Assembly (NCBI RefSeq): GCF_011075055.1
Contig: NC_058146.1
Location: 13,259,320-13,323,319, forward strand
Direction: 5' to 3'
DNA length: 64,000 bases
DNA from: Mangifera indica
Lineage: Eukaryota; Streptophyta; Magnoliopsida; Sapindales; Anacardiaceae
The notes beneath the pieces were generated by a model. That model worked only from the letters and a program-made list of their open reading frames with translations, was not told the origin of the DNA and did no database searches. How positions within the stretch are numbered: the first letter of the stretch is position 1; every line of letters starts with the position of its first letter. A program made the translations under genes and the position numbers. Positions 10,140 to 21,699 of the stretch are shown here, piece after piece.

Positions 10140-12540
10140 ATGAAATGATGTAGATTCCAAAATTGAAGTGTTGACTTTAAAAACTGATGATAGAGACATA
10201 TGTTTGGTGGATATTGTAACAATGCATACAATTTTTAAAGAAAATAAATTTTTCTTATAATGTGATTGAAGACTAAATTAAACATTATATTAAGATCAAT
10301 AAATCTTATTGAAGACTCTAAAAGAACTACAATTTTATTGAAAAATGAGACCAAATTAAGTATCAATAATACATTATATTCAAGTAGATTTAGAAAAAAA
10401 TCTACGTAATTTTAAAGATATAAGAAATAATGGTTATCAAATTGAAACCATGAAAGAAATGGTATAGAATTATTTGTCTAACTGGTAATACCTTTGAAAG
10501 AACGCTTATACTAGAAAAATTATTTATTTTATCATCTAAATTATATTATACAATCTAAAGATAATTGAAATCTATGCAGTATCAAACCAAAAATTCCTTA
10601 ATAAAAAAAAATTTATGTTTTGACATAACTGTTTAGGTTACCCATGACCTACAGTGATGCATAGAAATGTTAAAAATCCATAGGGACATACATTAAAAAA
10701 TTACAAAATTTTATTGTCCAATGAAAAATTCTACATCGCCTATTCACAAGGTAAATTAGTAATCCGGCTATCTCCTTCCAAAGTTGAAGTTGAATATTAT
10801 CATTCTTATAAAGGATTCAATGAGAAATATATGAACCTATTCATCCACCAAGTGGCTATTTTGTTATTTTATACTCTTAATTGATGCAGTTATATGATGA
10901 TCTTATGTTTGTTTATTGCCAACTCAAAATGTTGTTTTTGCTAAACTATTAATACAAATTATCAAATTAAAGACACATTTTTCAGATTATTTAATCAAGT
11001 CAATACGGTTAAATAGTGCTGGTAAATTTACATCCAAAACATTTGATGATTATTGTATGTTTATGAGGATTGATGTTGAACATTCAGTTTCACATGTCCA
11101 CACTCAGAATGGATTAGTTAAATCTCTTATCAAACGACTTTACGCAATTTTATGTGCTTTATTTATTACTAAAAACTCAATTATCAATTTCTATATAGGA
11201 ACATGTTATATTATATGTTACATCATTAATTCACTTGTGACCTTCTTCTTATTATCAATATTTTTTCTCTACAATTGGTTCTTGATCACCAACCTAATAT
11301 ATCTCATTTGAGGATATTTGATTATGTTGTATATGTCCTTATTATGTCTCTTCAACGCACAAAAATAGGACCCCAACATTGTTTAAGAATTTATGTTGAA
11401 TTTGATTCATTATCTATTATCAAATATCTGAAACCATTAACAGGTGATCTTTTTATTACATAATTTATAAATTGTCATTTTGATGAAACAACATTCCCAC
11501 TTTTAGGAAAAAATAAAATGTCTTCTAAAGTTATACATAAACTTACTTAGTATACACCTATCATGTTTCATTTAGATCCTCACAGATCCCAAACTAAAAC
11601 TAAAGTATAAGTGATAGTGCGTTTATAAATTATTGTCAACCAAATATCTAATGCATTTATAAATATGACAAAAGTGATAAGATCACACATACTAGTTGTC
11701 AATGCACCAGCAAGAATTAATGTGACTACTGAATAATCCATTCAAATCGTGATTGATGAATCTATTGTATGCCAAAAGCATGGTAGACCTATTGAAGTGA
11801 AAGACACTATTTCTCAAAAAAAGAAAGACAAATAATCAAATAAATATCAATCATGATGATCTTAAAATGATTGAAAAATCCACTCTCTAATATTCCTTTA
11901 GAAGAGGTTATAACCCGTGAAGAGACTCAAACCCCTGAATTGACACAAATCTTTGAAAAATAGGAAAATAAGAATATCAAAATATCTTTAAACTATGTTT
12001 ATACACGAAATGTGAAACCGTAAAACAGTTAACATTGATGATGTATTATCATTTACAGTAATTAGTGAAATTATGAATGATAATGATTTTGAACCACATA
12101 TTATGGATGAATGTAGACAATTGGACTAAATAGGAAAAAGAAATTCGAATAGAATTAGTTTCTTTAACAAAATATCAAGTGTTTAGGCTTGTAGTCCTAA
12201 CACCTAAAGACATACAATCTGTTCGATATAAATGGGTATTTGTGAGAAAAAAAACAGAAAAATAAAATTGCTAGGTATAAAGTAAGGTTTGTAGTCCAAG
12301 GCTTTTCCCAAAGGCTAAATATAGATTTTGATGAAACATATACATTTGTGATAGATATAATCACATTCAGATATTTGATTAGTTTAACCATCTCTAAAGA
12401 ACTAGATATACGTTTAATAGACATAATTATTGCTTAATTATATGAAAATTTGGATATTAAAATTTATATGAAACTCTCTAAAAGATTTAAATTGTCTGAA
12501 GTAAAAATGATTAATTCAAAAGACATGTACTCATGTAGAC
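10140..12540 (+). pseudogene. Ty1/copia polyprotein remnant (protease-integrase-RT)
   Basis: Broken reading frames on the plus strand follow the copia order. Protease-like sequence lies near 10170-10250 (DICLVDIVTMHT, in place of a D-S/T-A active site) and 10395-10460 (FKDIRNNGYQIETM). GAG-pre-integrase sequence follows at 10620-10790. The integrase core at 10916-11190 includes SIRLNSAGKFTSKTF and VHTQNGLVKSLIKRL. An integrase-RT linker (ISHLRIFDYVVY, PLTGDLF) is at 11290-11460. Reverse transcriptase starts near 12110 and includes QGFSQRLNIDFDETYTF near 12297. There are many stops and frameshifts. The RT is cut off near 12540 at the inverted repeat that follows. No LTRs could be assigned. Old and inactive. 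Confidence 0.8.
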
Positions 12541-12609
12541 CTAAACATTTGTTGACTTTTATATCCAAATGGTGAATGATAACACAATTAGTTAACCTAA
12601 ACATTCTAC

Positions 12610-12884
12610 AATTGTTGACTTTTATATCCAAATAGTGAATGAATATTTTCTACTGTTAATTTAGATTATAGATGATTTTTTCATGTTCCCCTAAATAGAT
12701 ATCTCATCAAGAGAAAATAAAACTAGGATTTGGGAACCCCATAAAACATATCTAACATTTATCTGTCTTCTTTAATTTTCACAAAAATAGATATCTAATT
12801 AGAGAGAGCATAAAAAATCAACAACAATTCAAATTGATAATAGAAAATATTCATCACTAGTTGGATATAAAAGTCAACAATTGT
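12610..12884. repeat. inverted repeat, ~48-bp arms
   Basis: The arm at about 12610-12657 (acaattgttgacttttatat...) is the reverse complement, with few mismatches, of about 12836-12884 (...atataaaagtcaacaattgt). The spacer is about 180 nt. A shorter extra copy of the arm lies at 12549-12577. The right arm is also the first part of the 421-bp tandem unit. It could be a small foldback element. Confidence 0.6.
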
Positions 12885-13691
12885 GAAATCCACGAATTGA
12901 TTAGTTGTCTTAGGTGAATAGGGTGTAGATGGCTTATGCAACTACCAACTGCTAAGTCAAATATTTTCCCTAAATTAAGGGATTCATTTTCTCATTTCCA
13001 CTTGTCTAATTTCAATCTATAACAATTGAAATGTAGAATAAGTAAAGGTTACCCCCACCCTTCTCAAGGGGTCTTCAATGCACTTTTCTCACTCACTTTG
13101 TATAAGGTCTCATATCTTAATTCATTCAATAAAATTCAATGATAATAGAAATACCTTCTCAAAATAAACATGATATCAGAATTGTAAAAGTTTGGCAATT
13201 GTTGATCGAATACCCATTTGCGCATGATGGATAGAGTTGCACAAAGTCAAACCTTTGGGTTAAAAACCAACTCATCACTAGTTGGATATAAAAGTCAACA
13301 ATTGTGGAATCCGTGAATTGATTAGTTGTCTTAGGTGAATAGGGTGTAGATGGTTTATGCAACTACCAATTGCTAAGTCAAATATTTTCCCTAAATCAAG
13401 AGATTCGTTTTCTCATTTTCACTCGTATAAATTCAATCTATAACAATTGAAATGTAGAATAAGTAAAGGTTACCCCACCTTTCTCAAGGGGTCTTCAATG
13501 CACTTTTCTCACTCACTTTGTATAAAAAGGTCTCATATCTTAATTCATTCAATAAAATTCAATGATAATAGAGATACCTTCTCAAAATAAACATTGTATC
13601 AGAATTGTAAAAGTTTAGCAATTGTTGATCGAAGACTCATTTGCGCATGATGGATAGAGTTGCACAAAGTCAAACCTTTGGGTTAAAAACC
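12851..13691 (+). repeat. 421-bp tandem repeat carrying LTR-end/primer-site motif
   Basis: Two head-to-tail units (12851-13271 and 13272-13691) differ at scattered sites. Each contains an LTR-like tail (tcattcaataaaattcaatg...aaaataaaca) followed at 13171 and 13589 by TGATATCAGAATTG / TTGTATCAGAATTG, a diverged initiator-Met primer-binding site, then about 100 bases more. This is the arrangement expected of LTR plus leader repeated by unequal recombination. The unit has no coding potential. Confidence 0.65.
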
Positions 13692-13814
13692 AAATAAACA
13701 CATGGGTATCCAATAGGAGTATGACCTAATTAGATGGGTCACCGCATGCATGATAGAGGAATGTTGGAATGTTGAAGAAAATAAAACTTGTTAAGACGTG
13801 AGGATTCATAAGAT

Positions 13815-14220
13815 ATTACATTTCATTAATTTGTCTCTAAATTGGCATTTAGTCTTTCTTCTTTTCACATTTATACTAGTTTTCTTTATGCCAAATCAGA
13901 GAGTTTGATTGATTTCATTATGTCATTTTGTCTTTCTTTCTTCTTTTCATATTTATACCAATTTTTGTATTTATTTTCATTGATGAATTTTGAGAAAATT
14001 TTTCTCTAATACCGTTGAATTTTATTGTATGAACAAATCTATAGAGGAGACTTCTTCGTACAAAGTGATTGACAAATGGTGCCCTAAGTGAAGATGATAA
14101 GAGAGTTTTTTACTGAAATTTTGTTTTTTGGTCTTTTCACTACGTAAGTTATACAAAAGGAGAGGTGAAGACTATTCTTTCCACTAAATCACAGGACATG
14201 TATATACTCGAATATTCATC
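13815..14220. repeat. dispersed duplication, copy 2 (partner 6340-6715)
   Basis: Same-orientation diverged copy of the DNA just upstream of the PP2-lipase gene. No lipase or lectin coding sequence accompanies it, so either only flanking DNA was copied or a repeat inserted at both places. Confidence 0.6.
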
Positions 14221-14229
14221 TAATTCAAA

Positions 14230-15020
14230 AAAATAATAACATTCTAATATTTCAGTTAAATTTTCTGCTATTAAAAATTATAAATATTTATCATTTTATT
14301 TTTTAACTTTTTATTAATACCAATGAATTGCCGTTGGGGAAAATGTGTTGGGCATCTTCCCATATGAGATTGTTTTTGTTCTTAAATTTCACCATACGAG
14401 TGATCCTGTATATATCCTTTAGCTCAAGCAAACTCCTGATTTTATCCAAGGTCTCATATATCCATACATGCAAAACAATAGTTAAAGTTATGAAATCGTT
14501 AATATATTGGTTTAACAATTATTTTAGCTAACTGGTGATATAAATAGGCAAGTTCTCTAGAATACTAAAGAGAAACCCATTAAATTGTACCTTTGAGTAA
14601 CTATGGAGCAATTGTTTTCGGCTCTTGTTTGTGACAACCTCGTTCTAACTCTTAGTGAATCAACAGTCACATTCCACACCTTTATACCCCATGGGTATTT
14701 GTTAAACAAATGGGCAGTCGAGTAGCTACAGTATCTTGACCTTTATAACACTGCACAAGTCTAGACCTAGTAACACCGTGTGCAAACAATATAAACGCGC
14801 CAGCTTGACCATATCTCCATCATTATTCCTACGTGAAGTTAAAAATAGAAATAAGATCATTGTAAGTCACCAAACTCCTATTCTCAAAATGCATATATCA
14901 TATTCTATGTCATGCAAACGAGGGGATGTATTTGGCAAAGTTGGTGATACGGTTGAGTCTGCCATACTTTCTCTTCCAAGAATGACATAGTAATCTTACA
15001 TGTTTGAGACAAGAAGTAGA
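14230..15020. other. intergenic, no recognised gene
   Basis: A 71-codon reverse frame at 14303-14518 (containing YETLDKIRSLLELKDIYR) has protein-like composition, but I recognise no family, and the forward frame over the same bases is its shadow. The part from 14550 to 15020 includes the probable 3' UTR of the KxDL gene. Nothing else supportable. Confidence 0.3.
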
Positions 15021-15024
15021 TTAT

Positions 15025-16671
15025 CTATTGAGGCAATTCAAGGTCTGGTCTTTGGTCGAGTGCTTCTCTTGTTGATTCATCAGGAAAAGCATCTGGATAG
15101 GTAGCCAAGATTTTTGCCTTCATGCCCCTGAGTGTTGAAAAGGAAAAAGAAATGAAATAGATTTAACACCAATCTGCATCAAAGCCTGACTTATGAGTGA
15201 TCCTTATCGGTATACAAACATTGTAGTTCATTGGAGTCTATAGGAAATGCAGGAATAGATTAATATATTCATGTTTGGCAGAATATTAGCACTAAACCTT
15301 TACGAGCACGAAACAAGTTAAAGGAAGTACAAAAACAAATGGCCAGATTAAGACACTTGGTTGAAAGTACATCAATAAAATTTATCAAAGCCTAAGTCAA
15401 AAAGAAATAAGATACTCAATCACAGAACAATTAATAGAACAGACGTATAATAAGATGTCAATACCAGGAACTTCAAGTTGCATACACATGTTCTTAGTTT
15501 TTAATCTAAAAACCTGTCTCAAACCTTGGAATAACCTAGCTAAAGAATTTTTTATAGTTTTCCAAAATTTACAAGCTGGTTGATTTAAAACCAGCTCACA
15601 GCTGTTTTTGCGGAATACATAACATAGTATTATCAATATAAGTTCTTTTCAATGTACCATTTCCCAAAGATTACTTGTGAAATTCTGTAAGCACATCGTT
15701 TAGAAGTCTGTAGCACAAAGCAACAATTTCTCTGGAATAAGAATTATATAGAGTAATTCTTCCTGCCCCAGGTCCATAAAAAAACAGCCACTACAGAGCA
15801 ACTGCCTAGTTCAGAACAGTTTACTTCTCATTCAACTGGTACCAGCATGCAAAATGCAATAAACAGGTGCATAGAAATACCCTGTAAAGATATATAATCT
15901 ATAAAGATACTACATGTAGAAATAGTACTAGCTACTAACGAGTACAAACAAATTTACATGTTATTATACGATTGGGCAATTTATTTGTTTACTCTATCTC
16001 TAATTTATAATCACTCAATTATATGATAATAGATTAGTTTGTTTTTACCTCTGTGTGATTGTATGTATAGCATTTTCGCAGTTTACTAAAATGAAAACTG
16101 TAGCATCTCCGGATGTGATTGCATCAAATTCAAACCTTAAACTAATATCTTACTGCACACTTCAAATTACCAAATGCTATTAGTTGAAAATTAAAACAAA
16201 AGGCAAACAACTAATTCCAACTTCCAAGAACCCAGTCAAATTACTAATCTTCAAAACCATTAAAAAAAAAAAAAAAGGGATTGTATGATACCTTAGCTTC
16301 TGAAATATGTAATCAAGATCTCCTTTCATGGACTTTAAGAGACGAGCATTTCTTGAAAAATCACCAGAAACCTCAGCAAAGCAGTGTTCTGAATACTCAT
16401 TAAAATGAGAAAGAACGGCGTTACTGTCCTGTACCCTTCCCAATCTACAATTTGACACAAAGAGAAATTTAATGAAAAGGCTAAAGAAATAAATTAGGGT
16501 CTTGATTAAATTGAACAATCTTTGAAAAGAATCGAAAGGGAGAGAAAAACGTTACATGAGATACTGCAATTGCTTGACAGAATCCAAATCCTCGGTTTTG
16601 ATAAGGGTTTTGAATTCGCGAGACACCTCTTCCGAAGCTTCTTCTATGGATTGCTTCTCCAATTCCTCCAT
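15025..16671 (-). CDS. KxDL-motif protein (KXD1 family, BORC/BLOC-1-type subunit)
   Basis: Exons 16671-16556, 16444-16292 and 15127-15025 join in phase to a 123-aa product, with GT-AG introns of 111 and 1164 nt. The central helical part matches the KxDL family: DSNAVLSHFNEYSEHCFAEV, then LLKSMKGDLDYIFQKLR, where the K-G-D-L motif is residues 79-82. The tail GMKAKILATYPDAFPDEST is the conserved plant C-terminal segment and ends ...RPDLELPQ. The N terminus is acidic and coiled-coil-like (MEELEKQSIEEASEEVS). In animals KXD1 is a subunit of BORC/BLOC-1-related complexes that position lysosome-related organelles. The plant protein's role is less clear and is inferred to be endomembrane traffic. 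The ATG at 16671 is the first in frame and fits the family's usual length. Strong call from exon joins plus motif. Confidence 0.93.
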
Positions 16672-16732
16672 TGCTACCCTGACGGAGAGACGATGAAGCG
16701 AACAAGCTGGAGTATGGCTGAAATAGTTTCAG

Positions 16733-16772
16733 TGGGCTTCTTATTGTACCCTTATTGGGCTTCATCAGGGCC
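16733..16772 (-). promoter_or_regulatory. site II-like TGGGCY elements upstream of KxDL gene
   Basis: Two TGGGCT motifs (16733-16738 and 16756-16761) and a GGGCC (about 16768) lie 60-100 bases upstream of the start codon. Clusters of TGGGCY (site II) are common in promoters of plant housekeeping genes. No clear TATA box is seen, which fits that class. Confidence 0.45.
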
Positions 16773-16799
16773 GATATTAATTTGTCTGCTTTAACAAGA

Positions 16800-17329
16800 A
16801 GAACTTTTTTTTAAGAATTTTCTATATATTTTTTCTTTTTTTTCCATTAAGTTTTGATAGACCAATAGAGTGAAATTGATTATTCAAGAAAGGACTTCGG
16901 TTTAGAATGCAATTTTGTAAATAAAAAATGAGCATGACATCGTTATACATATAAAATATAATATAATACCTATTTTATTTTTTTAATTACAATTTTAACC
17001 TTCACATGAAAGCTAGTGATCAGTTTAGTAAGAGTGGGAAGATCACTTAGAGCAAAAGATAGTGATAGGTGTCAGATGACCAATATGACCTAAATTTGGT
17101 ATAGTCTACAAATATATGAATCGTGCAAAAACCTCATAATAAAGTTTATGGGTTATCAAAACACTGACTCACAGAAAAAATAAATATAAATTAAATTTAA
17201 ATTTTTTAAATATATTTTTAACAAATTAACCCATTAAAAAGCTCACAAAGTATGGCTTAACATATTATAAATTATGTTTCGCATCTTATAAATTCGCATT
17301 AAAAAACTACATTTTGCAAGTTTTAATAT
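16800..17329. other. intergenic, nothing recognised
   Basis: AT-rich sequence between the KxDL gene's upstream region and the 3' LTR of the gypsy-like element. No gene, tRNA or clear repeat seen. Confidence 0.5.
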
Positions 17330-17334
17330 GACAC

Positions 17335-18320
17335 TGGTGTATTTCCATCGAGACAATGTAACATGCAAACTCAATTTTGAAAATTACTATTCATTTGACA
17401 TAGCAACAATTTATCTATCAATTTTAACTAATCAAATGACTTTCAAATCTTGCAAATTATATATCATTAGAAAAAACATTTAAAGAGTTTTTTAACGGTA
17501 TATAATGTCAACCACAACTCAATTAACAAGACATTCAAAACTAGCTTCAAAATTTGTTGGCAAAAACTAGAAATTGCAAAAACACACATTGTGAACAGTA
17601 ATCCAAGGCATAAAATACACATTCAAGTCTTTACACTTTGAATTTCAAGAGAAACATAAAATGTAACCAAGGTATAAAGGAAAGTTTCACCAACCTTGAG
17701 GTCTTCCACCAAGAATGATTGGATAAAGGAAATGAGATAAAAACCAACAAAGTTTTTCTTCAAATTTTCATTCAAAATGCTAACCAACCCTTTACAAAGT
17801 ATGACCACATTTTATATAGGGAAGAAGTGGTGGCAAAATAAACTTTCCAATACAAAATTTATTAATTTTTTTATACAAAAATCTCTTGAATTAAGCTAAG
17901 TCATACATTCTAAACTAAGCGCATACATAGTAATTAACTAAAGACAAAAGTGATTTGCTTTTTTCTTAACTCTAGGAATTATGTTTCCTAACTAAAACAA
18001 TTAAATTCTAACTTAGTTCCAATGTAACTAAAACCCAATTTTGGGCTCTTTGGGCTTCTCAAAATGATGTTTGGACGTTTGGGCCATTGATGGACTTTGA
18101 AAGTTACACTTTTGGATCAATTGGAGTAAACTATTCACTTGGACCTTGGGTGCATGTAATAAGATTATACCCAAAAATGGTTTTGGGCCAAAATTGAAGG
18201 TGCAATGTTTCCTTTGGCTTGAGATTTGTTAGAACTTCATTCTTATTGGCTTCAAAGGTTGCATGGAGACTTAAGGATGGCTTAGAACCTAAAAATGACA
18301 ATGGAGTCGTGTATACATCA
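17335..18320 (-). repeat. 3' LTR of gypsy-like element
   Basis: Matches 20356-21345 over its whole length in the same orientation. It contains the TATA-like tatatagggaag complement near 17810 and ends at ...tatacatca, where similarity with the other LTR stops exactly. Confidence 0.85.
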
Positions 18321-18399
18321 TCCTTCCTAGGTTGAGAAGGATTTGCCCTCAAATCCTCAAGATGATTATCCTCCACTTGTTGATCATTCATAAACAAGC

Positions 18400-20096
18400 T
18401 CTCTTTCTTGACTTCTATTCCTTTAATAGCTTATGAACTTGTTGTGAGTTAAAGTGATAGTCTTGCCATTGGATTTAAAGGAGTAAGTGTTCTTCTTGCC
18501 ATCATGTTTCACTTCCTTATCAAATTGTCAAGGTCTTCCCAATAACAAGTGACAAGCATTCATAGGAATCACATCACACAAAATCTCATTATTATAATGT
18601 TTACCAATGGAGAAGGAAACAAACACTTATTTGGCTACTTAGAGGCTGGTCTCATTACTCAACCATTGTAGTTTGTATGGTTGAGGGTGTGGCATGGTGG
18701 ATAACCCAAGTTTGTCTACTAAGGTGGATGAGACCACATTTGTACAACTCTCACTATCAATAATTAAAGAACATACTTTCCTCCAATAGTGCACCTTGAT
18801 TGAAAAATATGGAGTCGTTGCTCTTCATGAGGATGAGACTTGGCATGCAAAGCTCTCCTAATAACTAGCAACTCTTCTTCATCAGCTCCTTGTAGAATTT
18901 TTTCTTCTTTCTTGTTTGCTTCATAATTTTCATGGCTGGAAACTTCACTTTCTTCTTCTTCTTGAAGGGACTCCTCAATTGCCTGTATCTCCATCAAAGA
19001 TAAAACTCTCCTATTAGGGTATTCAGCTTGGAGGTGTCCATAGCCTTGGCATTTAAAGCACTTTTTGTTGGAAAGGTTGGTCTTCACCATATTAGGCTTA
19101 TCTTTAATTGGTTCCATCATTTTTTCCTTGTCTTTCTCCTTGGAAGAAGAATCAATAGCATTTGTGTAGGATGGGGTTCCTCTATGGAAGGTAGTTCCCT
19201 TGGTAAAAGATATGTTTTTGTTAAATAATGTCCCTTTAGAGAATGACTTGGAAACCATAGGCTTCATGACCTTCTTTTGCTTCTCCACTTTAATAGCCAA
19301 CTTACACAAATCTTCAAAAGTGCAATATGGTTGTAACTCCACCATATGAGCAATGTCTTGATTCAATCCTCCAATAAATCTTGCAATGGTTTACTCCTTT
19401 ACTTCTGACAGTTCACTCCTCATTAATAGCTTCTGAAACTCCTTAATGTAATGCTCTACTTTATCACTTCCTTGTTTAAGGGTGTGTAGCTTGAGGTAAA
19501 GATCTTGTTTATGGTTCTCCGGGAGGAATCTTCTCTTCATAAGCTTCTTTAGTTTCTCCCAAGATCTCACTCTCTCTTTATCGTCCATTTCCCTTTGCTT
19601 CTTGAGATTTTCCCACCACAAGGACGCACAATCCTTGAATTTTAAGATGACAAGCTTACATTTTTTTCTCATCCGAATAGCCTTTATATTCAAAAACTCT
19701 CTCTATAGCATGTAACCAATCAACAAAATCATTTGGACTCATGCTCCCTTCGAATTCTGGAATTTCAATCTTTAAACCCCTATCATCATCTTTTTCTCTC
19801 CTAAGTGGCATGTCTTGTTCCTTCTCACTTGAGTCATCATGAATTATCAATTCTTTCCCATTATTATGTCTAGGAGGAGGAGGGGAAGGTCTAATATGTC
19901 TTCTTGGGTGATGTAGTTGGGTTGGGTGAGGTGGAGGAGGGGGTATTTGGCTTTGTGTTGAAGTTTGATGTTGTGATAAGGGTGCCCGACTTTGAGTGAG
20001 GGTCAAGTCTCTCATCATTTGCATCATTTGATTCATTTGGTCCCTAATGGCCTTAAGTTCTCCTTTAACCTCTTCTTTTAATGTCATGTGGGACAA
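18400..20096 (-). pseudogene. gag-protease of gypsy-like element, broken
   Basis: The frame opens at 20096 (MSHMTLKEEVKGELKAIR) and holds a Pro/His-rich spacer followed by the gag core (IPEFEGSMSPNDFVDWLHAI, FKDCASLWWENLKK, RFLPENHKQDLYLKL). A frameshift near 19680 and an in-frame TAA near 19389 break it. The zinc knuckle near 19050 reads CFKCQGYGHLQAEYP: the last Cys of CX2CX4HX4C is Tyr, so it should not bind zinc properly. Another frameshift near 18765 is followed by a protease piece (IIDSES where D-S/T-G is expected, then LVDKLGLSTMPHPQPYKL and MNACHLLLGRPWQFD near 18545). Nothing of RT follows before the LTR. Confidence 0.85.
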
Positions 20097-20340
20097 TTCC
20101 CAAGGATAAGAATGAAGTTCTTTTATGGGACATTTTTGGTAATGGCTAGTGGATAAAGGTTAATGGTTATAAGTATTTAAGGCTTGGGGAGAGTATTGGT
20201 AAGTGTTTAGGTTAAGGAAGGTTTGTGTTTTAGGTAAATTAAGGTTCTGTGAACAGTAACTTTTAGTGAACCGTAAATTTCGGTGGTGAACAGTAGCTCT
20301 AAGAGGTATAAATCAATCAACAAATCACATAAACACCCTA

Positions 20341-20353
20341 AGCTCTAATACCA
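20341..20353 (-). other. primer-binding site (initiator-Met tRNA type)
   Basis: Minus-strand TGGTATTAGAGCT, two bases inside the 5' LTR, differs at one position from the usual plant TGGTATCAGAGC site. Confidence 0.8.
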
Positions 20354-20355
20354 AA

Positions 20356-21345
20356 TGATGCATTTCTATCAAGACAATGCAACAACACACAAACTCAATT
20401 TTGGAAATTACTATTTATTTGACATAACAACAATTTGTCTCTCAATTTTAACCAATCAAATGACCTTCAAATCTTGCAAATTATATATCATTGGGAAAAA
20501 CATTCAAAGAGCTTTCTAACAGTATGTAATGTCAACTACAACTCAATTAACAAGACATTCAAAACTAGCTTCAAAATTTGTTGGCAAAAACTAGAAATTG
20601 CAAAAACACACACTGTGAATAGTAATTCGAGGCATACAACACACATTCAAGTCTTCACACTTTGGATTTCAAGGGAAATATAAAATGTAACCAAGGCATA
20701 AAGAAAAGTTCCACCAATCTTGGGGTCTTCCACCAAGAATGATTGGATAAAGGAAATGAGATAAAAGCCAACAAAGTTTTTCTTCAAATTTTCATTCAAA
20801 ATACTAACTAACCCTTTTACAAAGTATGACCACCTTTTATATAGGGAAGAAGTGGTGGCAAAATAGATTTTCCAATACAAAATCTATTAATTTTTTTATG
20901 CAAAAATCTCTTGAATTAAGCTAAGTCATGCATTCTAAACCAAGCTCATACATAGTAATTAACTAAAGACAAAAGTGATTTACTTTTTCCTTAACTTTAG
21001 GAATTATATTTCCTAACTAAAACAACTAAATTTTAATTTAGTTCCAATGTAACTAAAACCCAATTTTGGGCTCTTTAGGCTTCTCAAAATGATGTTTGGA
21101 CGTTTGGGCCATTGATGGACTTCAAAAGTTACATTTTTGGATCAATTGGAGCAAACTATTTACTTAGACTTTGGGTCCATATAATAAGATTATACCCAAA
21201 AGTGCTTTTGGGCCAAAATTGAAAGTGCAATGCTTCCTTTGGCTTGAAATTTGCTAGAACTTCATTTTTATTGACTTCAAAGATTGCATGGAGACTTGAG
21301 AATGACTTAGAATCCAAAAATGACAATGGAGTCACATATACATCA
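20356..21345 (-). repeat. 5' LTR of gypsy-like element
   Basis: Partner of 17335-18320. On the minus strand it begins TGATGTATATG and ends GCATCA. It is followed on the plus-strand right by the 5-base flank TACAC. Confidence 0.85.
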
Positions 21346-21699
21346 TACACGACTTATGACATAATGGATTATATCAATTTTGGCATGGTCCACTCGTTGC
21401 AGATTCTAAACAGTATTAAATTGTTTTAGATTTTTAAAGTGAATTTCACGCCCAAGGGTGACTTTCTTGTACCATTCATTTGCTTTTAAGGTATAAATAA
21501 TATAGTGTTGCTAAATTTCCACTAGCTCTTGGCCTTTCCTTGGTGGCCAGTGGAATGTTGCCCTTATGTATAAGGGTGCAAGTGCTGGCAATGATGATGA
21601 TAGTAATAATAATCCTCCTAAAACAAGAGGTATTCTAAGGTACCTTTCACACTCTTTAAGTATAGGTTTCCTGAAATTTACACTGGAAAATATTGGGCT

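Larger units (their letters stand above)
17335..21345 (-). mobile_element. Ty3/gypsy-like LTR retrotransposon, gag-pro only
   Basis: Two LTRs of about 990 bp (17335-18320 and 20356-21345) flank a 2.0-kb interior. Both LTRs have TG..CA ends (minus strand TGATG...GCATCA, or CACCA in the decayed copy). Flanking 5-mers are GACAC (17330-17334) and TACAC (21346-21350), a target duplication with one mismatch. The primer-binding site TGGTATTAGAGCT (20353-20341) sits next to the 5' LTR, and a short purine tract (AGGAAGGA) precedes the 3' LTR, so the element runs on the minus strand. The interior codes only for gag and a piece of protease. No reverse transcriptase, RNase H or integrase is present, so it is a non-autonomous or internally deleted element. 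LTR differences are frequent by eye, so insertion is not recent. Confidence 0.88.

Noticed and set aside
11275..11463. Separate small gene
   Set aside because: It is the integrase-RT linker part of the copia remnant in a shifted frame.
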